Assembly (NCBI RefSeq): GCF_001015195.1
Contig: NZ_LDES01000107.1
Location: 1-64,000, forward strand
Origin: Sphingomonas sp. Y57
GTDB lineage: Bacteria > Pseudomonadota > Alphaproteobacteria > Sphingomonadales > Sphingomonadaceae
DNA: 64,000 nt
Direction: 5' to 3'
Part shown: positions 1 to 9,179 of the stretch, piece after piece
Position numbering within the stretch: the first letter of the stretch is position 1
Layout of the letters: every line of letters begins with the position of its first letter
Notes under the pieces: generated by a model
Seen by the model: only the letters and a program-made list of their open reading frames with translations
What the model was told of the DNA's origin: nothing
Database searches by the model: none
Made by a program: the position numbers and the translations under genes

Positions 1-217
1 CGAGACGCGGCGCGCCCGCTGGCTGGCGGCGCTGGTCGGCACCCGCCAGGCGGTGCTGGCCGAGCGGGGCGGCGCGGGCCATGCGCCCAATTTCGCACGG
101 GTGCGTTTCGAAGGGACCGCGCCCGCGCCGGGCGCGATCGCGGATATCATCATCACCGGCCTCGACGGTTCGACCGGACAGGGCCTGACGGGAAGAGTGG
201 CGGACGAGACGGCATGA
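1..217 (+). CDS. mtaB: tRNA t6A37 methylthiotransferase MtaB, C-terminal fragment
   Basis: The first 217 bases are open in the frame that ends at the TGA at 215-217. They encode about 71 residues that look like the C-terminal (TRAM-like) tail of a MiaB/MtaB-family radical SAM methylthiotransferase, which modifies N6-threonylcarbamoyladenosine at position 37 of tRNAs. The catalytic cysteines lie outside the window, so the call rests on the tail (for example RQAVLAERGG and HAPNFARV, typical of the family) and on the conserved mtaB-ftsY order in sphingomonads. The stop codon overlaps the ftsY start as ATGA, which suggests translational coupling. Confidence 0.75.
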   Translation, partial: ETRRARWLAALVGTRQAVLAERGGAGHAPNFARVRFEGTAPAPGAIADIIITGLDGSTGQGLTGRVADETA

Positions 218-1149
218 GCGAAGCGCGCTGGCACGAGAAGCTGTTCGGGGGTTTTCGCAAGACTTCCGACCGGCTCGGCGAGAATCTGACCGGGCTGTTC
301 GGCAAGGCCGCGCTCGACGAGGCGACCCTCGACGAGATCGAGGAGGCGCTGATCGCCTCCGACCTGGGCCCGGCGACGGCGGGGCGCATCCGTGCCCGGC
401 TGAAGGGCGAGATGTTCGAGAAGGGGCTGGACGAGCGCGCGCTGCGCGAAATCGTCGCGCAGGAGATCGAGAAGGTGTTGGCGCCGGTTGCCAAGCCGCT
501 CGAGATCGAGGCTTTCCCGCGCCCGCAGGTGATCCTCGTCATCGGCGTCAACGGATCGGGCAAGACCACCACCATCGCCAAGCTCGCGCACCTGCTGCAG
601 GAGCAGGATTATGCGGTGATGCTGGTCGCCGGCGATACCTTCCGTGCCGCCGCGATCGGCCAGCTCAAGGTCTGGGCCGATCGGATCGGCGTGCCGATCA
701 TCAGCGGCAAGGAAGGCGGCGACGCCGCCGGGCTGGTGTTCGAAGGGGTCAAGCAGGGCACGGAGAAGGGCATCGACGTGCTGATCGTCGACACCGCCGG
801 TCGTCTGCAGAACAAGGCTGGCCTGATGGACGAGCTGGCGAAGATCAGGAGGGTGCTCGGCCGCCTCAACCCGGCCGCGCCGCACGACGTCCTGCTCGTC
901 CTCGACGCGACCACCGGGCAGAATGCGCTGAGCCAGATCGAGATATTCAAGGAGACAGCGGGCGTGACCGGCCTGATCATGACCAAGCTGGACGGCACCG
1001 CGCGGGGCGGCGTGCTGGTCGCCGCGGCCGAGCGCTACGGCATGCCGGTCCATGCGATCGGGCTGGGCGAAGGGGTGGACGACCTCAAGCCCTTCGACCC
1101 GGCCGAGGTGGCGCGCGCCATCGCCGGTGTCGAAAGGATCGCCAAGTGA
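214..1149 (+). CDS. ftsY: signal recognition particle receptor FtsY
   Basis: This is the SRP receptor GTPase, 311 aa. It docks ribosome-SRP complexes at the inner membrane for co-translational insertion. The N-terminal helical N domain covers about residues 1-95. The NG GTPase core shows the P-loop GVNGSGKTT at 111-119, DTFRAA at 141-146, the G3 motif DTAGR at 193-197 and the G4 motif TKLDG at 257-261. The acidic A domain of enterobacterial FtsY is absent, as is usual in alphaproteobacteria. It starts inside the mtaB stop (ATGA) and overlaps the next gene by 4 bases, so the three genes probably form one operon. Confidence 0.97.
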   Translation: MSEARWHEKLFGGFRKTSDRLGENLTGLFGKAALDEATLDEIEEALIASDLGPATAGRIRARLKGEMFEKGLDERALREIVAQEIEKVLAPVAKPLEIEAFPRPQVILVIGVNGSGKTTTIAKLAHLLQEQDYAVMLVAGDTFRAAAIGQLKVWADRIGVPIISGKEGGDAAGLVFEGVKQGTEKGIDVLIVDTAGRLQNKAGLMDELAKIRRVLGRLNPAAPHDVLLVLDATTGQNALSQIEIFKETAGVTGLIMTKLDGTARGGVLVAAAERYGMPVHAIGLGEGVDDLKPFDPAEVARAIAGVERIAK

Positions 1150-1772
1150 GCGGCGATCGCGCAGGCGGGGCGGCCGCCGAAAAGCGCGAGCCCGCCGCCG
1201 GGCTGAAGCTGGCGATGGATCTCGGGCCGCTGCTCGTCTATCTCGTCGCCTACTGGGCGACCAAGAACATCGTGCTGTCGACCGGCATCTTCATGGCGGC
1301 GACGTTCGCGGCCATCGCCGGGTCCTGGCTCACCGTCCGGCGGGTGTCGGCGATGCTGCTCTTCTCGGGGGCGATGGTGCTGGTGTTCGGCGGCCTCACC
1401 GTGTGGCTGCACGATGCGACCTTCATCAAGATGAAGCCGACCGTCTATTATCTGATGGTCGCCGCGATCCTAGGCTTTGGCCTGTTCACCGACCGCCCGA
1501 CGCTGAAGTTGGTGCTGGGGCAGGCCTATCCGGGGCTGTCCGACCTCGGCTGGACCAAGCTGACCCGCAACTGGGCGCTGTTCTTCGTCGCCATGGCGGT
1601 CGCCAACGAGGCGGTGTGGCGCACGACCAGCATGGAGTTCTGGCTCGGCTACAAGCTGTGGGGGGCGATGCCCGCGACGATTCTGTTCGCGCTTGCCAAC
1701 GTCCCGATGCTGATGAAGCATGGCCTGACCACGGAGAAGGCCGAGGACGCCGCGTTGCCCCCGCAGGGGTGA
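1146..1772 (+). CDS. ispZ: septation protein A / inner-membrane protein YciB family
   Basis: A 208-aa polytopic inner-membrane protein of the IspZ/YciB family, which is linked to cell septation and envelope integrity. After a short charged N-terminus come about five to six hydrophobic segments. Family features are visible: LGPLLVYLVAYW near the N-terminus, the central KPTVYYLMVAAILGFGLF, and the C-terminal NWALFFVAMAVANEAVWR. The start is a GTG overlapping the ftsY stop (GTGA), so it is translationally coupled. Its location directly after ftsY matches other sphingomonads. The molecular activity of the family is not well defined. Confidence 0.9.
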   Translation: MSGDRAGGAAAEKREPAAGLKLAMDLGPLLVYLVAYWATKNIVLSTGIFMAATFAAIAGSWLTVRRVSAMLLFSGAMVLVFGGLTVWLHDATFIKMKPTVYYLMVAAILGFGLFTDRPTLKLVLGQAYPGLSDLGWTKLTRNWALFFVAMAVANEAVWRTTSMEFWLGYKLWGAMPATILFALANVPMLMKHGLTTEKAEDAALPPQG

Positions 1773-1887
1773 ATGCCGCCATCAATGATATAAGTCATTG
1801 ATTTTCACTAAAGTTTCATCGTTCTGTCACGGATTGCTTACCCGCTATTTACCAGGTGGGGGCTAGTCGGCGGGGGCAAGGAGCCCA

Positions 1888-3198
1888 ATGATGAGCCGCC
1901 ATTCCGTGACAAGCCGAGCGGTTTCGCCCGATCCGGTCGAGGCCGCCATGGCGACCGACACGATCGCCGCCACCGCGGACCTGCGCGAGGTGATCGCCCG
2001 CTTCCGCGACCGGCCCGAGATGGAGGTGCTGCCCGTCGTCGCGGAGGGCGACCGGCCGGTCGGGGCGGTGCTCGAACGCGACATCCGCCGGCTGCTGCTC
2101 AACCCCTTCGGCCATGCGCTGCTGTGCAACCACAATCTCTACCGCCGGCTCGACGGCTTCGTCAGCCAGGTACCTGTCGCCGACATCGGCATGGGGCTCG
2201 GTCATCTCTTTGCCCTGATTTCCGGCGGGGAGGGGCATGACGCGGTGATTCTGACCGATGAGGGTTGTTTTCGGGGTGTTGTCAGCGGCCGCACCCTGCT
2301 GCGCATGGCTGCCGAGCGCGAAGCGGCGCTGGCCGCCGGCCGCGCGGCGCGGCTGCGGCGGATTCGCCAGGCGTCGGAGGCGATGCGCGGCGAGGCCGCG
2401 CTGCTATCGCGCGAGATGACCGGCGCCTCGGAGCAGTTGGAGGACGCGGCCCGGACAATGAACGATCGCGCCGGCGACGCGGGCGCCAAGGGACTGTCGG
2501 TGATGGCGGCGGCGGCGCAGGCAGCCGACAATGTCGGCGCGATCGCCGACCAGGGGCGCACGCTGGTCGAGCAGCTGGAGGCGCTCGGCCGCGAGGTCGG
2601 CCAGGCGCGCGCCTCGACCGCGCGGGTCGGCGGGCTGGTCGAGGAAGGCGGGATCAAGGCGCGCCAGCTTCAGGACGCCGCGCGCGAGATCGGCGCGGTG
2701 GTCGAGACGATCGACACGATCGCGCGGCGGATCAACCTGCTCGCGCTCAACGCGACGATCGAGGCGGCACATGCCGGCGAGGCGGGGCGGGGCTTCGCCG
2801 TCGTCGCGGCGGAGGTCAAGTTGCTCGCCCAGCAGACCCGGGAGGCGGCGCGGCACGTCGCCGGGCGGATCACGGGCGTCCGCAGCGGGGTGGGCGAGGT
2901 CGCGGCCGGCCAGGCGGGGATCGAGGCGGCGATGGTCGCGCTCGACGGCCTTGCCTCGACGATCGACGACACGGTTGCCCGCAACCAGGCGGCGGGTGCG
3001 ATGATCAGCGCCAATGTCCGCGACGCGGCGGGCGCCAACGCCCATATCCGCGAGCAGGCCGCCGAGATCAGCGCGACCGCGAGCGCCGCCGCCGCCGGAT
3101 CGGGCGCGGTCCTGGACATCGCCCGGTCGCTCACGGTTGGCGCGGACCGGTTGCAGCAACGGCTCGGCCGCTTCCTGGAGGAGATAGAGGGGGCTTGA
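1888..3198 (+). CDS. soluble chemotaxis-like transducer: CBS pair plus MCP signalling domain
   Basis: A 436-aa protein with no transmembrane segment. Residues of about 10-150 resemble a CBS-domain pair of the kind found next to GGDEF/EAL modules ([21 protein letters not shown], then a second half with [21 protein letters not shown]). Residues 160-436 form a long coiled coil with the MCP hairpin tip, [25 protein letters not shown] in register with the canonical tip, so it should engage CheA/CheW-type partners in the cytoplasm. AAGGAG lies just upstream of tandem ATGs at 1888 and 1891. No che genes are in the window. The upstream 115 bases are AT-rich and probably hold its promoter. The ligand is unknown. 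Confidence 0.85.
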   Translation: MMSRHSVTSRAVSPDPVEAAMATDTIAATADLREVIARFRDRPEMEVLPVVAEGDRPVGAVLERDIRRLLLNPFGHALLCNHNLYRRLDGFVSQVPVADIGMGLGHLFALISGGEGHDAVILTDEGCFRGVVSGRTLLRMAAEREAALAAGRAARLRRIRQASEAMRGEAALLSREMTGASEQLEDAARTMNDRAGDAGAKGLSVMAAAAQAADNVGAIADQGRTLVEQLEALGREVGQARASTARVGGLVEEGGIKARQLQDAAREIGAVVETIDTIARRINLLALNATIEAAHAGEAGRGFAVVAAEVKLLAQQTREAARHVAGRITGVRSGVGEVAAGQAGIEAAMVALDGLASTIDDTVARNQAAGAMISANVRDAAGANAHIREQAAEISATASAAAAGSGAVLDIARSLTVGADRLQQRLGRFLEEIEGA

Positions 3199-3204
3199 TA
3201 TCAC

Positions 3205-3360
3205 TCGCCCCCTGGGGAGAGGGAGGGGCCCCGTAGCCGAAGGCTGTGGGCGGGAGAGGGCACGCTGGAGCCCTGGCCTCGCCCTTGGAAAGAGTGCGGG
3301 ACGCCCGGGCTATGCCCTTGCGCCCCTCACCCTGCCCTCTCCCCACCGGGAGAGGGTTCA
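3205..3360. repeat. intergenic palindromic repeat pair, GAGAGGG family
   Basis: The space between the transducer and sodB is filled by two copies of a GC-rich palindrome in inverted orientation: CCCCTGGGGAGAGGG on the left, CCCTCTCCCCACCGGGAGAGGG on the right. The whole interval can fold into one large hairpin. The genes on either side converge, so it may also act as a bidirectional terminator. Similar units occur at 37252-37376 and 45485-45515. Confidence 0.6.
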
Positions 3361-3367
3361 CGTCGGT

Positions 3368-4000
3368 TTAGGCGTCGACCAACTGATCGGCCTTGGCGAT
3401 CGAGTCCTGCTCGATGTTCTGCGACACGAAGTCCCAGTTCACCACCTTGCCGAGTACGGTCTTGGCGAAGCGCGGGCGCTCGTTGCGATAGTCGATATAA
3501 TAGGCGTGCTCCCACACATCGAGCGTCAGCAGCGGCTTGACGTTCTCCAGCGAGAGCGGGGTGTCGCCGTCATGGAGCGAGGTGACCTTGAGGGCGTCGC
3601 CGGCGAGCACCAGCCAGGCCCAGCCGCTACCGAAATGGCCGACGGCCGCCTCGGCCATCTTCTCGACCAGCCCTTCCTGGCTGCCGAAGCCGGCCTCGAT
3701 CAGCTTGGCGAGTTTTTCGGACGGGCGGGTGGAGCCTTCCGGCGCCAGGCCCTGCCAGAAGAAGTCATGGTTCCAGATCTGCCCGGCCTGGTTGGCGAGG
3801 GCCCGGTCGTTGCGGTCCTTGGCAAGGCGGATCACCTCGACCAGCGACTTGCCCTGCAGGCCCTTCTCGTCGATCCAGCTGTTGACCTTGTCGACATAGG
3901 CCTTGTGATGCTTCCCATGGTGGAAGTCGAAGCTTTCGGCGGACAGGACCGGTTCGAGCGCGGCGCGATCGAACGGCAGCGGGGGGAGCGAAAAGGCCAT
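3368..4000 (-). CDS. sodB: iron superoxide dismutase
   Basis: A 210-aa Fe/Mn-family superoxide dismutase that converts superoxide to hydrogen peroxide and oxygen. The four metal ligands are readable: His27 (FHHGKHHKAY), His78 (IWNHDFFW), and Asp161 and His165 (DVWEHAYY). The residue pattern GQIWNH, with glutamine in the first half, is the Fe-type signature rather than the Mn-type, though a cambialistic enzyme cannot be excluded. There is no signal peptide, so it is cytoplasmic. The start ATG is preceded by GGAG at a good distance on the minus strand. Confidence 0.96.
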   Translation of the reverse strand: MAFSLPPLPFDRAALEPVLSAESFDFHHGKHHKAYVDKVNSWIDEKGLQGKSLVEVIRLAKDRNDRALANQAGQIWNHDFFWQGLAPEGSTRPSEKLAKLIEAGFGSQEGLVEKMAEAAVGHFGSGWAWLVLAGDALKVTSLHDGDTPLSLENVKPLLTLDVWEHAYYIDYRNERPRFAKTVLGKVVNWDFVSQNIEQDSIAKADQLVDA

Positions 4001-4202
4001 GGGGAATCTCCACGTGGATGAGGGATGCCCCCTTAACGATTCCCCGGGGGGGCAGGTCCAGCGAAAAATCGCTTTTATGGCGGATTTCTGCCGTTACGCA
4101 GCCGACATCATAATGTGTGACAATGGCGCGGCGAATACATACACTGGTCTTCGGAAGCGATCCGCAGGGTGAAGGGGCGGACGCAACAAGCAGGGGAACG
4201 CC

Positions 4203-4769
4203 ATGGATAAATTCTTCGCCAATCTGCATCTCGTGTTGGTCGTCGGCCTCGTCGCCGCGATCGCCCTGATTGCTTATGTCCATCCGGACCAGACGTTGCT
4301 GGTGAACTATGTGTTGCGTTGGTTGCACGTCTTCTTCGGCATCACCTGGATCGGCCTGCTCTACTATTTCAACTTCGTGCAAATCCCGACCATGCCGGCG
4401 GTCCCGGCGGAGCTGAAGCCGGGCGTCAGCAAGTATATCGCTCCCAAGGCGCTGTTCTTCTTCCGCTGGGGGGCGGCGTTCACGGTACTGACCGGCCTCG
4501 CGGTCGCCTATGTCACCGGTTATGTCCATCAGGCGCTGATGCTGTCGGCCGATTATCGGCTGATCGGTATCGGCATGTGGCTGGCGCTGATCATGGCGTT
4601 CAACGTCTGGTTCGTGATCTGGCCGGCGCAGAAGAAGGCCCTGGGCCTGGTCGAGGCCGATGCCGACACCAAGGCCAGTGCCGCGAAGACCGCGATGATG
4701 TTCTCGCGGCTCAACACGCTGCTGTCGCTGCCGATGCTCTATGCGATGACCAACGCCAATCTCGGCTGA
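4203..4769 (+). CDS. PuuD-like urate hydroxylase-domain membrane protein
   Basis: A 188-aa inner-membrane protein with four to five hydrophobic segments and histidines inside the membrane segments (LRWLHVFFGITWIGLLYYFNFVQIPTM). It resembles the DUF989/PuuD membrane domain called urate hydroxylase in automatic annotation. In bona fide PuuD a cytochrome c domain follows the membrane part; it is missing here, and no purine-catabolic gene lies nearby, so urate oxidation should not be assumed. AGGGGAA precedes the ATG. A strong terminator follows at 4792. Confidence 0.65.
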   Translation: MDKFFANLHLVLVVGLVAAIALIAYVHPDQTLLVNYVLRWLHVFFGITWIGLLYYFNFVQIPTMPAVPAELKPGVSKYIAPKALFFFRWGAAFTVLTGLAVAYVTGYVHQALMLSADYRLIGIGMWLALIMAFNVWFVIWPAQKKALGLVEADADTKASAAKTAMMFSRLNTLLSLPMLYAMTNANLG

Positions 4770-4791
4770 TCGTCGCAGCGATGAAAGATGA

Positions 4792-4821
4792 AGGGCCGGG
4801 GGAGCGATCCCCCGGCCCTTT
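4792..4821 (+). terminator. intrinsic terminator after the PuuD-like gene
   Basis: A perfect 12-bp stem AGGGCCGGGGGA / TCCCCCGGCCCT with a GCGA tetraloop is followed by TTT. It lies between two convergent genes (the PuuD-like gene and the GT25 gene), so it could serve both. Confidence 0.85.
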
Positions 4822-4830
4822 GTCATGGCA

Positions 4831-5586
4831 TCAGCCCCGTATCCAGGCGTTGAGGCGACGACGTGTTCCGCGTGCGAGGCGGACAAGGGGGGATGGCAGC
4901 CGGTCGAGCCGCCCGGGGGCGGAGATGTCGGTCCGCGACGGACGCTGATGGGCGATCGGAGGAACCGCTAGCCAGGTGGCGAGATCGGGCCGGGCGCGAC
5001 GGAACCAGTTATAGGCGCCGTCGATGTCCATCGGTCCGCCCTCGGCGCTGCCCGGCGGGCGGGCCAGCATCGCGTCGAGATAGGCGGGCAGCCTGTCGAT
5101 CGCGGTGGGGCCGAAACCCAGGCAATGGGCGAGCCGGATCGTCAGGGCCGGATCGGCGCGAATCAGGCCGCCGGCCGCGGGGCCGATCGGGCCGCGGGTC
5201 CCGGGCAGAAGGTGGCCGCCATAGAACAGCTCGAAGCCTTCGGCGTCGAGCCGGTCGAGCAGCGGCGGTAGCCGCCGGCCGATCGTGCGGATGAAATCGC
5301 AGTCGTCCTCGAGCAGCAGGATGCGGCGATGGCCGCGCTCGCGGGCCTCGCGCAGCACGCCGAGCTGGCTGAGGAAGGCGCCGCGAGCGCCTGTGCTGCG
5401 GAAAGGGCCGGCGTCGGCGGGCCGGATCGCCTCGAACAGTTGCACGCGCGGATCGTCGAAGCCGGTACCGAGCCGAGCCAGTTCCCCCGCCATTTCGCGC
5501 CGCCGGTCGGCGCGATCGGCCAGGTTGACGATATAGAGGCGGTCGAAACTGCGGAAGAGTCGCTCGGTCGTCGCCGTTGCCGCCAT
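4831..5586 (-). CDS. glycosyltransferase family 25 (LPS-type)
   Basis: A 251-aa protein of the GT25 family, which includes LPS galactosyltransferases. Diagnostic stretches are YIVNLADRADRRREM near residue 18, the GAFLSQLGVLREA block, the acidic LLLEDDCDF motif near residue 92 (the likely metal/nucleotide-sugar site) and the late HQRPSRTDIS. There is no signal peptide or membrane segment, so it should act on the cytoplasmic face. It ends just before pspF on the same strand (2-base gap from the pspF stop), so the two may be co-transcribed, although a functional link is not obvious. Donor and acceptor cannot be read from the sequence. Confidence 0.8.
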   Translation of the reverse strand: MAATATTERLFRSFDRLYIVNLADRADRRREMAGELARLGTGFDDPRVQLFEAIRPADAGPFRSTGARGAFLSQLGVLREARERGHRRILLLEDDCDFIRTIGRRLPPLLDRLDAEGFELFYGGHLLPGTRGPIGPAAGGLIRADPALTIRLAHCLGFGPTAIDRLPAYLDAMLARPPGSAEGGPMDIDGAYNWFRRARPDLATWLAVPPIAHQRPSRTDISAPGRLDRLPSPLVRLARGTRRRLNAWIRG

Positions 5587-5588
5587 GA

Positions 5589-6647
<1,059 letters not shown>

Positions 6648-6666
6648 GGCCGATAGTTGGCGTGAT

Positions 6667-6683
6667 TTGCCAAGTCTTGGCAA
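6667..6683. promoter_or_regulatory. likely PspF enhancer site (UAS)
   Basis: A perfect inverted repeat TTGCCAAG-T-CTTGGCAA lies 64 bases upstream of the sigma-54 promoter and 20 bases upstream of the pspF start. A further TTGGC half-site is at 6658. Position and symmetry fit a PspF upstream activating sequence that would also allow autoregulation of pspF. The PspF assignment is inference. Confidence 0.7.
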
Positions 6684-6746
6684 CAGAAAATCATCTTTAT
6701 CGAGAGGGCGGCGCCGAAACGTTAGGATTTTCGCCATTTCTCAAAT

Positions 6747-6762
6747 TGGCACGATCTCTGCA
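6747..6762 (+). promoter_or_regulatory. sigma-54 promoter of the psp operon
   Basis: TGGCAC-GATCT-CTGCA matches the -24/-12 consensus (TGGCAC-N5-TTGCA) with one mismatch. The invariant GG and GC are exactly 10 bases apart (6748-6749 and 6760-6761). Transcription would begin near 6773, giving a leader of about 50 bases before the first small ORF. Confidence 0.9.
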
Positions 6763-6821
6763 AAGTTGTCGGCAACACCGGCGCAGGCCGGGAATGAAAC
6801 GCCAGACCAGGAATGAAAGCC

Positions 6822-6968
6822 ATGCTCAAGTTCGACAAGATCGATCTCCAGCGCATCACCGTTTCGACGATCGGTGCCGCGATCCTGTCCGTGATCTGCG
6901 TGACCGGCGCCGTGGCTCCGGCCCGCGCCGACATGGTCGCCGCCTCGGTGGTCCAGGTCGTCAACTAA
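6822..6968 (+). CDS. 48-aa small exported or membrane protein, first gene of the psp transcript
   Basis: This short ORF lies between the sigma-54 promoter and pspA. It begins MLKFDKIDLQRITVSTIGAA, runs into a hydrophobic stretch (ILSVICVTGAVA) and has a signal-peptidase-like APARA-D site, leaving only about 11 residues (MVAASVVQVVN) if cleaved. AGGAA sits 8 bases before the ATG; an in-frame ATG at 6813 has no spaced ribosome-binding site. It may be an envelope-stress micropeptide, a retained signal anchor or a leader. I do not recognise a named family. Confidence 0.6.
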   Translation: MLKFDKIDLQRITVSTIGAAILSVICVTGAVAPARADMVAASVVQVVN

Positions 6969-7058
6969 GCCATGGCGTCCGGCTCCGACGGGTATAGGAT
7001 GCCCGCCGGACGCCTCCCTCGAACCAGCAGTACAGAGCGTAGTCCAAGGAGCCTTGAG

Positions 7059-7730
7059 ATGGGGATTTTCTCCCGAACCCGCGACATCATCGCCGCCAAC
7101 GTCACCGACCTTCTCGACAAGGCGGAAGACCCGGCGAAGATGATCCGCATGATCATCCTCGAGATGGAGGAGACACTGGTCGAGGTCCGCGCCTCGGCGG
7201 CGCGCACGATCGCCGATCAGAAGGAACTGCGCCGCCAGATCGACAAGCTCAACGCCGTCCAGGCCAACTGGCTGGAGAAGGCGGAGCTGGCCCTGTCGAA
7301 GGATCGGGAGGACCTCGCCAAGGCGGCGCTGGTCGAGAAGCAAAAGGCGGCCGACCTGGCCGAGCAGCTCAACGAGGAGATCGCGCTGCTCGACGAGTCG
7401 CTCAAGGCGTCCGAGGCGGACATTGCCAAGCTGCAGGGCAAGCTGCGCGAGGCGCGCGCCCGGCAGAACAGCATCGTCACCCGGCTTGAATCGGCGAACA
7501 ACCGCGCCCGCATGCGCGAAATGTATGCCGGTCCGAAGATCGACGAGGCCTTCTCGCGCTTCGAACTGCTCGAACGCCGGGTCGACTATGCCGAGGGCCG
7601 CGCCGAAGCGGCCGGCATGGGCGCCGCGCCCAAGACGCTTGAGGAGGAGATCGCCGAGCTGCGCTCTTCAGACAAGGTCGATGCCGAGCTCGCCGCGTTG
7701 AAGGCCAAGGCATCGGGCAAGGGAGCCTGA
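7059..7730 (+). CDS. pspA: phage shock protein A
   Basis: A 223-aa PspA/IM30 family protein, almost entirely coiled coil, that binds stressed inner membrane and represses PspF when membrane stress is absent. The N-terminal amphipathic helix (MGIFSRTRDIIAANVTDLL) and the EDPAKMIRMIILEMEE motif are diagnostic. An in-frame upstream ATG (6972) would put 29 unrelated residues before this helix; AAGGA at 7046 supports the start used here. It is transcribed from the sigma-54 promoter and followed by pspB after 3 bases. Confidence 0.95.
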   Translation: MGIFSRTRDIIAANVTDLLDKAEDPAKMIRMIILEMEETLVEVRASAARTIADQKELRRQIDKLNAVQANWLEKAELALSKDREDLAKAALVEKQKAADLAEQLNEEIALLDESLKASEADIAKLQGKLREARARQNSIVTRLESANNRARMREMYAGPKIDEAFSRFELLERRVDYAEGRAEAAGMGAAPKTLEEEIAELRSSDKVDAELAALKAKASGKGA

Positions 7731-7733
7731 ACC

Positions 7734-8003
7734 ATGGAAGACATCCTCGTCCCGATCGTCGTCGTCGGCATCCTCTTCCTGGGCCTGCCCTGGCTGATCT
7801 TCCACTACGTCACGCAGTGGAAGAAGAATGGCGGCCTGACGGTCGAGGACGAGAGGCTGCTCGACGACATGCATGAGATGGCCCGCCGGCTCGATGATCG
7901 GCTTGGCACGCTGGAACGGATCCTGGACAGCCAGGATCCCGCCTGGCGGCCCCGCCAGAGCGTCGACCGTGCCCGTGAGGAGGAGTGGCGCCGCGACAAT
8001 TGA
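7734..8003 (+). CDS. pspB: phage shock protein B
   Basis: An 89-aa bitopic inner-membrane protein with one N-terminal transmembrane helix (residues 4-25), a basic stop (QWKKN) and a C-terminal coiled coil (DERLLDDMHEMARRLDDRLGTLERIL). In the known system PspB and PspC sense membrane damage and release PspA from PspF. It begins 3 bases after pspA and is 36 bases upstream of pspC. Confidence 0.92.
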   Translation: MEDILVPIVVVGILFLGLPWLIFHYVTQWKKNGGLTVEDERLLDDMHEMARRLDDRLGTLERILDSQDPAWRPRQSVDRAREEEWRRDN

Positions 8004-8039
8004 TCGCAGGCAGCCCCCGCAACAGGAAGGAAGTTCGAA

Positions 8040-8420
8040 ATGTCCGCTCGCCGCACCAAATATTATCTCGACAAGCGCAATCGCAAATGGCTGGGCGTCT
8101 GCGCCGGACTGGCCGACTATACCGGCATCGACGTCACCCTGATCCGGGTCGGCGTGGTGATCCTGACCTTCGTCACCTTCCCGTGGGCGCTGGTCGCCTA
8201 TCTGGTGGTGAACTGGCTGGCCAACGACAAGCCGGGCGAGTTCTACGGCACCAGCCGCGAGGATGAGAAGTTCTGGCAGACGGTGCGCGCCCGGCCCGGA
8301 GCCTCGGTCCGCGACGTCCGCGCCAAGTTCCGAGACATCGACCGGCGCATTGCCGACATCGAGATGCACGTGACCAGCCACAATTCGGCGCTGGCCCGCG
8401 AGATCGACGCCCTGCGCTGA
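8040..8420 (+). CDS. pspC: phage shock protein C
   Basis: A 126-aa PspC-domain membrane protein. Its N-terminal half carries the family motif (YLDKRNRKWLGVCAGLADYTGID), followed by a hydrophobic segment (VVILTFVTFPWALVAYLVV). The C-terminal third is a helix, FRDIDRRIADIEMHVTSHN, then ALAREIDALR; this last module recurs in the next two genes. AGGAAGG precedes the start. It works with PspB to control PspA. Confidence 0.93.
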   Translation: MSARRTKYYLDKRNRKWLGVCAGLADYTGIDVTLIRVGVVILTFVTFPWALVAYLVVNWLANDKPGEFYGTSREDEKFWQTVRARPGASVRDVRAKFRDIDRRIADIEMHVTSHNSALAREIDALR

Positions 8421-8566
8421 ATCGCGACCGGATATTTCACCGGGCCGGCATAATAAGAAACAGGATTACACAAGTAGCGCCGTTCGTCGACGCGCCATGC
8501 CGTTCGTCGAAAAAAAATCGACAGACATCAATGTAAATAGTGATCGACTCGGGGTTTAGGGACTCC

Positions 8567-8824
8567 ATGACCAACATCTTCGCCTTCACCGTGCTCAGCA
8601 TCCCGATCCTCGGCATCCTCGCCTGGGTCGTCACCGACTGGTTCCGCCTGAAGGAGAGGCAGATCCAGGCGATCTCCACCGAAGCCGCCGAGAAGGCTGC
8701 CCAATATGCAGCCAAGACGGAACGGCTCGAACAGCGGGTCGCGGTGCTCGAACGCATCCTCACCGACCGCTCGACCGTTCTGGCCGACGAGATCGACCGG
8801 CTGCGCGATCGGCCGCTCAACTGA
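8567..8824 (+). CDS. PspB-like small membrane protein 1
   Basis: An 85-aa bitopic protein: an N-terminal transmembrane helix (IFAFTVLSIPILGILAWVV), then a charged coiled coil ending RLEQRVAVLERILTD and VLADEIDRLRDR. The layout is that of PspB, and the last 30 residues match the C-terminus of PspC and of the next gene. An in-frame GTG at 8540 would add nine residues; the ATG at 8567 places the membrane helix properly and is used. It is 146 bases after pspC, so a separate promoter is possible. Expected role: envelope-stress sensing or membrane anchoring of PspA-like partners (inference). Confidence 0.75.
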   Translation: MTNIFAFTVLSIPILGILAWVVTDWFRLKERQIQAISTEAAEKAAQYAAKTERLEQRVAVLERILTDRSTVLADEIDRLRDRPLN

Positions 8825-8848
8825 CCATCCGACATTCGGAGAGAGACC

Positions 8849-9103
8849 ATGAACCCGTTCGAAATGGTGGTGCTGATCGTCGCAATCACCGCGATCGCGA
8901 GCGTGATGCGGGCGAAATATGGCGTCGTCCGCCGCGGCAAGGGTGAAGAGTTCGCCCGGCACGACACGGGCGAGAATGACCGGCTCCGGGAGGAACTGCG
9001 CGCGCTCAAGGAGCGGGTCGCGGTGCTCGAGCGGATCGCCACCGAGAATGATCGCGGGCTGTCGCTCGATCGCGAGATCGAAGCGCTGCGGCACCGGGAC
9101 TGA
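8849..9103 (+). CDS. PspB-like small membrane protein 2
   Basis: An 84-aa bitopic protein with an N-terminal hydrophobic helix (MVVLIVAITAIASVM), a basic patch (RAKYGVVRRGKGEE) and a C-terminal coiled coil: RLREELRALKERVAVLERIA, then SLDREIEALRHRD. The module RVAVLERI is identical to the previous gene. GGAGAGAG precedes the ATG. It is 24 bases after small membrane protein 1 and clearly in the same operon. No named family is recognised beyond the resemblance to PspB. Confidence 0.75.
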   Translation: MNPFEMVVLIVAITAIASVMRAKYGVVRRGKGEEFARHDTGENDRLREELRALKERVAVLERIATENDRGLSLDREIEALRHRD

Positions 9104-9179
9104 AGACGGGAAGAGACCGCGATGCCGGCGCCGGCGGCCAAGCCGTCCGCATCGGTATCGCCCTGAGGGAACGAGAACG

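Noticed and set aside
4059-4076. AGCGA-AAAA-TCGCT-TTT hairpin upstream of the PuuD-like gene as a terminator
   Set aside because: The stem is only 5 bp and no plus-strand gene ends there.
4203-4769. Functional urate oxidation system
   Set aside because: The cytochrome c domain of PuuD is missing and no other purine-degradation gene is in the window.
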